A stretch of DNA of 64,000 bases from Brachycybe producta (Eukaryota > Arthropoda > Diplopoda > Playtdesmida > Andrognathidae). A program made the position numbers and the translations under genes. Shown here piece after piece: positions 25,594 through 37,600 of the stretch (its first letter is position 1; each line of letters opens with the position of its first letter). The stretch is from the NCBI GenBank assembly GCA_036925085.1, contig JAUPFP010000046.1, positions 565,501 to 629,500 of the forward strand, given 5' to 3'. The notes below the pieces were generated by a model. The model saw only the letters and a list, made by a program, of their open reading frames with translations. It had not been told where the DNA came from and searched no databases.

Positions 25594-28500
25594 ATTGATT
25601 TTCATTGGAAAATAATGTCAACGTCACAATAGAAAGAAGGAGAAAATGATGAAAAATAAACAACAGCAAAATAGAGAGAGAGAAAGAGAGAAAACTGGGT
25701 CAGTTGGTACAATATGTAGAGGAGGGAGGTCATAGGGTTCGACCAAATTAATTGCTCATATTTCACTCTATAGTAAAAATATATTTATGCAAATTTAAGG
25801 AGGAACTAATATTAGAAACTAGAAGAGTAAATTCACTTCAAAGTGTAAAAAAAGGCCTGTCTTGAACATTACAAAATAGTAATAAGACTATCACAAACTT
25901 ATAACAAGTTACGGAAGCAAATCATTATGAATAATACTGTTGTCATATTTTTATGACTGCCGTTGACTGCTTTACAAACTTAATATGACAATCATAAGCA
26001 GTAACATTATACTGTGTGACTGTCATATCTTTATGATATATTTTTTTGTAATGAAATCTCTTAGCAAAATTTAAAAGATTTTGAAAGTTTTTTTTAAAAA
26101 AACTAGAAGAGGTAAAAGATCACTCACTTAAGGGTTATCTTTTAAAATAAACTTTTATTTCCGTTTGAAAATGGTCCAATTTAAACAATTAACGATATTT
26201 TTTAATCTTTCGTTTATAAAAAAAAGCAACCCGTTCTAGTTTCTAACATATTTTAAATTTAAAAAAATCACTTCATAATAAAAATAATAAGTTGATATCT
26301 TTCAAAATGAACTTTTTTGATGACAGTTTCATAAATTCTGCAATTTTTTTTTCGCTTTTTTTTTAGTAACAGCCACACAAAAAATGCCATAAAAGTTTAT
26401 TTTAAACGATTTTGTATCAACATGAAATGTTTTTTTCTAAGCAATGTTATCATATTTTTTACCCTTCTAGTTTTAAATAAAATACAAAATTCTTACAAAT
26501 CACAATAACAAAAATTGTGACTGTAATAAAAAAAAATAAGCGCAACAATTATATCAAAATGACGTCACAATTTTCCATATTTTAGTAGAAAAAACTCCCT
26601 AATAATTTATTTATAAGTGTGATTTAGCCTCTCCCCACCCCCTTAACTACCACCCCCCCCTTAACTCTTGTTTAGAGAATTAGAGCAAACAAGAGATTAA
26701 AGGGGGGGTGAAAGGGAGGAGGAGGGGGGTTGAGGTTGTAATCACCATGTGAATGTCAAGGCCCAACCCCCACCCCTTTTAACCACCTCACCCTCCCCTT
26801 ACCACCCCACACCCACCCCCTCTACACACAAATTGTAAAAAAAAAAGGTCATTTTTATTACACAAGAAACAACTTAAATAGAACAACATTATATAACTGT
26901 TTATACAGTTAAAGGGGGGGGGGGAAGAGGGTTGAATAAGGGGGAAGAGGGTGAGGGTAATGTCCGTATTATAGCCTCCTCCTCCTCCTCTTTATTTTTG
27001 ATGGTCAACGTTCTGGTAACCCACTTATTTTTTTTTTTGTTCTTTTCATTGAAATACAACAAGTAGAGAGCCTTGCCCTTAAACTTCATATTCTAACAAA
27101 ACTAACGTCCAGTTACTTCATTATTCATTCGAAATAATATTAAAGATAAAAAAGTAACCAGTTACTTATATAATAAATAAATAAAGCTCGTATTTTTATG
27201 CAATATCAAAGCAATATGGTTCTCAATCTGTGGCTCATGAAGTAATCATCATCATTATTATCATTATTATTAGAGCTCGGATTTTCATGCAAATTCAAGC
27301 AAAAGTTTCTCAATTTGTGGCCCTCTAAAGGGCCAATTTTGTAAAATAATCATCATCATCATCATCATCATCATTAGAGGCAACGGCAATTATGTTATTT
27401 GTAATGAAAAATGGTGGTTAGAGGCTAGATCTCTGATTACCATCAGTTTTCAACTAAGAGTTCTTAGCCTCTAACCAGTATATTTGAGTGAATAAAACAC
27501 AAATGTTGAAAATGGCCCGTGGGCCACAGATTGAGAAACATTTCCTTAATATTTGCATAAAAATCTGAGCCCTAATCATCATCATCATCATTAGAGCAAC
27601 CAACAATTAGACTTTTTCAATCAAAAACACACGTTAGAGGCTAGAACTGTGGTTGTACGTGGCCCTTTGTGTGCTTCATGTTCTTCGTGGGTTAATGTTT
27701 CTCAATCTGTGGCCCAAGAGCCAATTGTGAAGTAACAATCCCTCCGTTTAAGACATCAACCAACAATTATGATTTTTTTCAATCTAAAACACCTCATTAG
27801 AGGCTAAAACTTTCTAGTTGACAACTGATTGTCATCTTAGCCTCTAACCAGCCTTTTTTAATTAGAAAAAAAAAGCATAATTGTTGCTTAGATGATGATT
27901 GGAGCCTCAAATTGAGAAACATTTGATATTTTGCATAAAAATTCGGTAAGACGTTAAACGACAAGCAACCAATCGACATCCACGTCCCATTTTTGTCTAA
28001 AGCCATACATATTTGCATAATATGCAAATGAAGCAAAATACTAGAAATAGAACTCTATGGTCATGAGGTCCCTAGGGTTTTATAAACTAGAAGAGTAAAA
28101 TAAACGAATCTCATAAAACATTTTCACGTTGATATATTGTAAAATAAATGATCTATAGATAATTAAAAAATAATGTTATTTTATTGAACTGAAGTGATTG
28201 AACTACCCTTCTAGTTTTTTTAAAAAAAAACTTTTCAATTTCAATTTAAGTTGTTTTCAAACCAAACAAACAAAACTTTGTAAGAAAATCAAGAAGTGTT
28301 TTACAGGGTGAGTCAGAAGAAAACCCTTGTTTTCTTGTGTTCTTGAAGAAAGAACACAGGAGGATTGGGGAGTGAGGAACAGACGGGATGAGGGAGAGGC
28401 TAGTTTAGGGTATCCTACCTCCCCCACCCCTTTTTAGTATTGCGCACTAGAAAGAGTCAAGAATCTCGTATGTTTCTCATATTAGTCAAGGTCATACACG

Positions 28501-28594
28501 GCAACTGATGTATATATCATAGAGATAGGCTTATTTTATTTTCCCATATGGCGCTCTCTCTCTTTCTTTGCCTGCATCCTCATACAAGGGAACC

Positions 28595-28626
<32 letters not shown>

Positions 28627-31600
28627 TAGCCAGAAAAAAAAGGGGTGGGGAGACCTATGAAAAGAAATGTGTGCTATATATTGGGGGGGGGGGACACATA
28701 GTGGACTATAAAACTGGGGCCGCCCCCTTTTTGCCTTGGCATTTTTAGGCGGCTTGTGGATCGATAACACGGTTGAAAGACAATATCCAGATAGAAATAC
28801 ATAGAAAAATACAGGGTGAATCACAAAATAACTTAAATACATCATCATGATGGCACCCCAGAAAAATTATTTTTCAAGAGGAGATATTTTTAGAGGCTAG
28901 AGTTTCAAATTAGCATCATCAGCCTCTAACCAGGTTCCTTGACTGAAAGATGCGTTATCCTGGATTGCCTTAATCATCGTCAGCCTCTAACCAGGTTCCT
29001 TGACTGAAAAAATGCATTATTCTGGGTTGCCTTAATCATCGTCAGCCTCTAACCAGGTTCCTTGACTGAAAATGCGTTATTCTGGATTGCCTTAATCATC
29101 GTCAGCCTCTAACCAGGTTCCTTGACTGAAAATGCGTTATTCTGGATTGCCTTAATCATCGTCAGCCTCTAACCAGGTTCCTTGACTGAAAAATGCGTTA
29201 TTCTGGGTTGCCTTAATCATCGTCAGCCTCTAACCAGGTTCCTCGACTGAAAAATGCGTTATTCTGGGTTGCCTTAATCATCGTCAGCCTCTAACCAGGT
29301 TCCTCGACTGAAAAATGCGTTATTCTGGATTGCCTTAATAATCATTAGCCTCTAACCAGGTTCCTTGACTGAAAAATGCGTTATCCTGGATTGCCTTAAT
29401 AATCATTAGCCTCTAACCAGGTTCCTTGACGGAAAATGCGTTATTCTGGATTGCCTCAATCATCGTCAGCCTCTAACCAGGTTCCTTGACTGAAAATGCG
29501 TTATTTTGGATTGCCTCAATCATCGTCAGCCTCTAACCAGGTTCCTCGACTGAAAAATGCATTATTCTGAGTTGCCTTAATCATCATCGTCATGAAATGT
29601 GTGCGTGTGAAGCCCATTATAATTGCCCTGGCATTGAGAAGATCATCAATGGGTTTTCCTTTGACCTTCCTTGTCCGGTTCCTCCTCCTCCTCCGTGTTT
29701 TAAAACCCCCCAAGTTAAGAGGGGATGATGGGGGATGAGGATACAAGATGCCTGTTTAATTTAAGGTTGGACTATTAGCAATAGACCACACCATGGTTCT
29801 CATTGGTTGTTTTATTAGTTGTTGTGGCGCCGCCGCCGCCTTTTCAACAAACAAACGCACAAAATTTGCAATTGCTACAGTTTTTTTTTTTAAAAACATT
29901 TTCAAACTTTTCAGCTGAAAACGTTAACAAAAATTGCATTTATTCCACCAAAAAAACAAAAAACAACGTCCATATTATGTGTGTGTAACGCACCATTACA
30001 GTCTAGTGTGATAAGGGCCCTAATTGGTGTCAATATCAGTTATCATTAATCAGTTCGATTTGAGTGTCTTTTCTTCATTTTGTAAATACCTCCCCCCCCT
30101 CTAATGCAACCTACACGTGGATTTAAAGAGGGCGGGGTTTCTTTTTGTGCACGTGCAATATATATAATAGTATGGCCATGTGTGGTGGTGGTGGTGGCGG
30201 CGGGCCACGTGTCCTCTTCTCTCTGTCGCGCGCGGGTTAAGTGACTTAAAAATTTTGCAAACCTGAACAACTTGTTGAAAAAAAAAAAGTTTGCAACAAA
30301 TATATGATCGTATTATTATTATCATAATATAGTTGTGTTTTGTTATGACGACGACGACGACGATCATATAGTAGACGCATGTGCAGAGAGAGAGAGAGAG
30401 AGAGAGAGATCGTAATGCATGACGGGTAGTAGTAGTACTGACTCTTGAAGAAGAGGAAAAACAGTTCGGAGTACATTTCCAGTCAGACACACATACAGAT
30501 ACACTTAAGGCAGGAGCACACATGTATAATAATATGTGGATCGTATGTGTGTGGTGGTGTTGTGGCGGGGTTTCTCTCTCATAGCCTGTCGTCGTCTACT
30601 TGTGTAATATATATGTTGTTATTCAAAGAGAGCTCCCTGAAGTTTTTTCTACTCTCATTCAACAAAAAAAAGGAGCAGCTGCGAGTTTAGTTGTAAACTT
30701 GCTCTCAACTGGAACGGACGCAATTTTAATAGTGAGAGAACGGTACCCTCTCTCCTCTTTTGATTTTTTTTTTTGCAACCGTGCTGAAGTTTTGCTGGTT
30801 CCATCAAGAAGAAGAAGAACACGAGGTTCGGGTTGGATTCCAACCAAACTCGTAACGAACCAAGTATTATTTTTTTTTTTGGTTTGTTTGTTGCAACCGT
30901 GCTGTGTCGGTTTGATTAAGAAGAAATAGAACACGAGGGTTCGGTGGTTCGGAAGCAACGAAGTTCTGGAACCGGAGGGTTCCCTCCTTAAAATCTGTCA
31001 TCGTGGCCGGGGGTCAAGCATTTGTACTGTCTTTAGGGGCGACGGGTGGAGTTGAACCGTCGTCCCTTTTGAAATCAGTCGGTCGCAGCCACAATTTAGG
31101 TGGTCCTTTAAGTGGACCACCTCATCATCATCATAATAATAATAATAATCCAACATCAACCGGTTGTTTCTATGATACGGTTGTGGATGCAGCCGCCGCC
31201 GCCGCTGCAACGCACAAATTCAGACCGAGTAATAAGTTCGATTTCTTCAAACGGGACCATTTTCATTATAATCATCCTCATCATCGGTATTCTCCGTCAT
31301 CGTCATCGTTAAATTCATCATCGTTATCTTCTTCAACGTTGAAACCGGTCAAAAATAACATCATGAGGAGAGAAAAACCGATGACATCGGTGACTGCGAT
31401 TATTCAAGGGGCTGCAAATGCACCTTCACCCTGGGCCAACAACAACACTCAAGGTATCAGAAAAAAAACCACGTTTATAACGTTAAAACTGAACAAAACT
31501 AGAAAGGCTATAAACCCTAACAAACATGACACAGATCTTTCAAAATAAACTTTTTTGTGGCACTTTTTATTTTTTTTTCATTTCAAACTGAAAAATATTT

Positions 31601-34600
31601 TTAAAACTGACATAAAAAGTTTATTTTATAAAATATCTGAAAAGGAAAACTTAAGAAAACAATGCTTGTTAGAAACTAGAATAGCTAAACGTAGTATAAA
31701 CGAATATTTTGCAAAATAAACTTTTTTGTAGCATTTTCAAATGTTACCATTTTTTCAAAAAAAAGTCTGAAACTTTAAATCGTAAATAACGTTAATTATT
31801 TACGATTTAAAGTTTCAGATTTAAAAAAAAATGCAACAAAAAGTTTATTTTGCAAAATATGCGCCTACTATTCTAGTTTCTAACAAACATTTATTTTCTT
31901 AATTTTAATTAAGCTAATAGCATATTATCTTTCAAAGTAAATTTTTATAGTAGCTTCAAAAAAAAAAAAAAATTGTGAATAATTATAATTTTTTTAAAAA
32001 AAAGTTTAGTTTTGAAAGATATCGAATATCGATCGAGCTCCTGATTCTTCTAGTTTTTAACCAACTTTTTTGTGTTCTAAAATTTGTAACTCCTCTAGAA
32101 AAAGTAACTGTTGATTCATCAATTTTAACGTTACTTTGGTATATAATATGTAGAGAAGAGAGGGGGGTATGAGGAGGAAAAATAACTGTACCATCCCTTT
32201 CCTCCCCCTTTAGTAGTTAAGGGATTTTACAGGCTAAAAAGAGGGTAAGGAGGGGGAGGGTAGAAAGAAGCTGCCCCTTACAAAGTGTTATTCCCGTTTA
32301 ACACCATCTTTCCCCCCTTTTTTTTTCTAAAGAGAAATTCTCTTTAAAAAATATTAAAAAACTGCGAGTTTAAACCACAAGAGGGCGCTATACAAAATAC
32401 ATTTATTTTTTAAAATAATTATATTTATTTACAAAACTGTTTTCAATTTAATAAATTTTTAAAGTTTTGTTTTTGTTTTTTATAGAAAAAAAAAACAGAC
32501 AAAATAATTCTCTCTTTCTTTCTTTCTCATTTATTTATCTCTCTTTATGTCTTTCTCTCAGTCTCTCTTTGAATTTATTATTATTATTTGGCACGGTTCC
32601 AAGAAGGCTCCGGTTAATGGAGTTTGAGCCCAGACTCAAAGTCAAAGTGTCTATGCCCCTTAATGTACTCATATAATATTATATATAGATAGAGAGAGAG
32701 AGAGAAAAACATCTCTTCAAACAAATAAACAACACAAAAGAAAATAGCCATTTGAGGGAGGGAGGATGGTTACTAGATGCGCACGTAACAGCTCTCTCTT
32801 TCAACTCTGCGCATGCGTCAGTCTCATTCCAAATCTTAAACCAATCAGAGAGAGAGAGAGAGAGCCCTCCTACTCCGCCGCCCGAGTGACTTCTCTATAT
32901 TTATATCAAAAGGGCCTCAATGTAAATGAACGCTTAAAAGGTTGCAAATGACGTCATCATTGAATCTATATTATTAAAAAAAAAAGCCGCTAAAAACTGT
33001 TTATTTGTTTTAAAATAAAACTTTTGTGTCAGCAACAAAACAAAACAAAAAATAAATGTCACACATTCTGTTATTCATCGATTTATATTCAACAAATTGT
33101 GACGTCACGTCAATAGATTTTATATGGATGTGTGACGTCACATAAATCCTAGAAATCCATAAGAGACAGCGGACAGTTTTTTTTTAAAATGAAGATTAAA
33201 AAAAACCGCGAATGCGAAAATAATTTCCTTCAAAGGAAATTATTTCGAGATTGAATTTAAAAACTAGAATAGTAAAACTATGATGATGTATTTTTCATAA
33301 ATAAACTTTGAACAATAAATGTTATTATGATCGAAAATGATCGAAAATTTGCAGATTTTTAATGAAGAAAACCGAAATTTCAAACTACTATAGAAAGTTT
33401 ATTTAAAATATATATTTTCGTTTACCCTTCTAGTCTTTAAATTAACTTTATAAACGTTGCTTTCAAAATTTGTGTTTTTCTTGACAGCTATTTTTCGCCC
33501 AATTTTTTTTACTTTAAGTAAAAAAAAATGCTTTTAAGGTGTAAAAAATCTGCAGGCGCAAAAATAAAGTAAAACTTAAATGTGTTTAAAAACTAGAAGA
33601 GTATTTCCATGTTGATGATATATTTTAAAATATGCTTTGTAATGTAAGTTTGAAAATGATTCATACGTTCATTTTCAAAGATATCAAGAACATACTATTT
33701 GCATATTCGTTTACTCCTCTAGTTTTTAAATAAATCTTGACATTTTTCAGTAAGTTGTTCAAAAAATGACCAAAATCCAAGGGTAACAAGAGGAAAAAAT
33801 AACTTATGTAAAAAAAAAGATGGTGGATGGACATTATGACGTCATTCTTTTGTTACGTTCAGCCTTATTATAATAGAGAGAGAGAGAGAGGGTGTCACGA
33901 GGTCAGTAGTGTTACGTTTCATTGGAAACGGACACACTTTTTCAGTCATTGAAATGACCAGGAAATGAGGGGGGGGAGAGAGAAGAAAAGTGGGAGGGTC
34001 ATTATACATGTATAAAATGAAGGTGCGTGTGTCCATCAGTCGGAAGAGAGGGGGTGGGGATGGTCAACTAGCGCCCTCTGGTTGTGAGATGAAAAACAAA
34101 ACAAGTTGTGAACTCGAAAAGTAGGTCAAGAGATTATTGACGCATTATTACGAAATGGGCGGGAGGGAGAGGCTATCAGTGGGTCATCATCATCGTCATA
34201 ATCAAAGGGAAGAGGGGTTGGAAGAGGAGGGTGGTGGTGGGGGAGGACGATTGTGTTCCAGTCCAATTGTGGTTTTGGGTGCGTCTGTACGCAAAACATA
34301 CACGTGTTGTAAAAAAAAAGGTGATGTAATTAAGAATTATTGAGCAAATGATTCATTTTTATTTGATGACGCCATTTTTTTTGTTACCCTCTTCCCACCC
34401 ACACAATTACATTAAGATTTAATGACATTAAGAGGAGGAAAAAAACCTTGGGTCTAATTTGTGTCTAGAGTCTAGACCCCCCCCCCCCACAACTCAATTT
34501 ACTAATTGCCTTTAAATTGCGAAATCCAATAGAAATTTCTTCACCTTTTTTTCCTTTTGGTGGTGGGTTTCGTTATTATTTATTTACTAGAATATTGAAG

Positions 34601-37600
34601 ATTTAATATTTTTAATGATGAAATCTTTCAAAATAAACGTTTTCGGAAAAGTTTCATAAGCCACCACCACCACCACAAGGTAACTTAAGTTTGACCACCT
34701 GTTGGTTTTTTGTGGAACTAGTGTTATTTTGACGTTATAGAAGAGCAACACTCAAATTTAGAAACTAGAAGGGTAACTGGAATTACTTAATAGTATTTTA
34801 ATGTTGATATATCTTTCAAAATAAGCTTTTTATAAAAACAAAAAAAATTTAAATTACTGTTTTGTTTCAATTTGATTTTCATAAATGATATTAAAAAAAA
34901 GCTTATTTTAAAATATATCAACATAAAATTACCGTTTAGAGATTGCGTTACCCCTCTAGTTTCTAAAAAAAAAATTAATAAAATATTTCACTTTTCACCT
35001 GAAAAGACAATAATAATTGAAGAGTTCGTTCGAGAGACTTAAAAGATGCTTTTTTTTCGTAGGATTAAGAATGCAAGTAGATCATTTATTTTGTGCGTGT
35101 AGCGTTAGATGGCACCACTAGCCCTCCTCCCATAGAAATGTACTGCTGACACCCTTCAACTCTATGACTCACCCTTTCTTTTTTTGTCACGTGGCGAACT
35201 TAATTGCGTCATCGCTATTTCTCTACACGTGCTCTCTTCTTCACTTATAATTATGTTCTGGGTATAAGTTTGTCACGTGCTGAATAATTAAGGTTGTTTT
35301 GGACGCTTTTATAGCTAAAAGGGTGCATTCGATTTCAACTAATTGGCGACGAGTGTAGTTGGCCACCACCTATGGAGTTTGCAAGCGCCATCTACCTTGC
35401 ATTTACACAAGTATTTTTTTTTTATGAAACTAGAAGAGTTAAAATATCAAAATTTTAAATAAAATAGCTTTTTTATTGCCATTTTTTGTTGTAAAAAAAT
35501 GGTTTTCAAACATTTTTCTGAAGAAAAAAGGTGCATTTTTATTGTTCTAGTTTTCAAATAAATCATAAAATTTCTTGTTTAAATGGAATTTCTGTTTATT
35601 GTTTTTTTTCAAAGTTTAAGTTGTTTTTAAAAACTTTTTTAAAAAAAGTCATAAAAATAAGGAAAAACATTTTTTTTTTGGAAAAAAAAGGGAGAGAAAA
35701 GTTTTAAACTCCAAGTTTAGTTTCTTCTTAAGGGTTTTTTTTTGTGTGTTTAAAAACCTGAAATGGCCAAGGTTAGAAACTTAAGAACATTTCTCCAAAA
35801 TAAAAAAGGTCTGGCAAAGTAAACTAGTTTAGGTTTCTAACCCCGAGACAAAAAAAACAACATGTGAGTCAAAATAACCCAGATGATAATAAAAACAAAA
35901 TGGCGGCCATTCATTGGTGGTGGTGGTGATGCCCTTAACCCTCAAAAATACAGGAGCTCCTCTCCCTCCCTTTCAATCCATAAAAAAACAACTGAATCGA
36001 TTACATCCATATGTGGTACCATATGGTTATATTGATCTCACAATTAACTGTCAATAGAGGGCGCTGTTACACTACATAGCTGTAGGCGGATTTTTTTTTT
36101 CTTCTTTTTAATCTGAATTTGGCAATCGTTCATCAGACCAAAGTTGCCAAGTGTTAGAAATAATGACTTGCCTGGCATTGACTTTTTTGAAAATTCAGGC
36201 ATATAATAAAAACATGACATCCTCCTCTTAGGCGTTTCTCTTTTTTTATAGAACGCTAGGTGGCGCTCTAGTTTAAGCTACCTCGCTTTTTTTACTATTA
36301 GAAAAACACATACAAAATGGAATAATTTTTTTTTCTTCTAATCTATTATTTGAAAAGTAACAACAATAAAAAATACACAATAGTTTCTCTTCCACCTCCT
36401 CCCCCCCCCCCCTCTCCGGTATTATTAACAAATAAAAATGGCGGCGGCTGTTGTTTTTTTGTTGTTGTCCTTGGAATGTCAAATACCTTTTTTTTTTCTT
36501 CCCATTTTTCTCCTCCTGAACTTTCTCTCTTTTAAGATTCCTTGTAGAGGATGATGGGTTGAGATTGAAAAGGGGGACCTTAGTGGGGAGTTAGGGGCCC
36601 GGGCCCACCCACCTATGATAACAGGAGCCAAATTCTATAAATGTCCAGGCGCAACTAAAGGAGTTTCTTTGCCCCAACCTTTTTTTTTTCTTCAAATGCC
36701 AAAAACCCGTTTTTTTTTTGTTCTTTCATTTGGAAAATCCAGATTCAAATCCTGGTTTCAAATTCTCAACAAGTTTTTTTTAAAGTTTCGGTCGAGAAAA
36801 CGCATTTCTGGGTGTGTATACATGCCCCCCCCCCTCTCTCTCTCTCTCCCTCGAAACTTTGAAAGTGTTTTAGAAACTAGAAGGGTAGCTCAATCACTTG
36901 AGGGCGCCATACAAAAAAATCTTTGCGTCAATTGAAGCTAGATGGCGCCATGCAATCTCTATTAGGTGGTGCAAACTACACTCGTCGCCAATTAGTTGAA
37001 ATCGAATGCACCCTTTAAGCTCAAAAAGCGCGTCCAAAACAACCTTAATTATCAGAACACGTGGACACACTTAACGCCAGAACACAATATAAGTGAAGAG
37101 AGAGAGAGAGAGCACGTGTAGAGGTAAATAGCGATGACGCAATTCAAAGTTTGCCACGTGAAAAAAGTGTCTGTATGGGAGGGTTAGTGGCGCCATCTAA
37201 TGCTACACATACAAATGATTACTTGCATTCTGAAAGTTGGGTCATTTTTCAAGCTGATATAAAAAGCTTATTTTAAAAAATCTCAAACATGAAAACACCT
37301 GTAAGTGATACAGAAAATTAGAAAACGGGATGAACAGAAGTTGGCTCCGCCCTTTTTATGACGACCGGCAACTTATAATTGGTTGGTTATGTAGTCCGAC
37401 TTCACATGCTCCGCCTTTTTCAACGTCGAACCAAACAACAAACCAATTAGAAGTTGCCGGTCGTCATAAAAAGGGCGGAGCCAACTTCTGTTCATTTCGT
37501 TTTCTAAATTGCCTGTTAAGTGATTGAGTTACCCTTCTAGTCTCTTAAAATATATTCAAGTTTCTCTTTATTTTACACCTGAAAACACAAGAATAAGCAA

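Larger units (their letters stand above)
36855..37585. repeat. Family A element holding a family G and a family B insertion
   Basis: Left arm TTAGAAACTAGAAGGGTAGC at 36870, right arm GAGTTACCCTTCTAGTCTCT at 37527 and terminus CACCTGAAAACACA. G (36930-37228, reverse) and B (37310-37516) lie inside. Confidence 0.7.

Noticed and set aside
30101-30523. 140-codon minus-strand frame
   Set aside because: Made of GA, TCG and GGT microsatellite translations (runs of Ser-Leu, Thr and His); no homology recognised.
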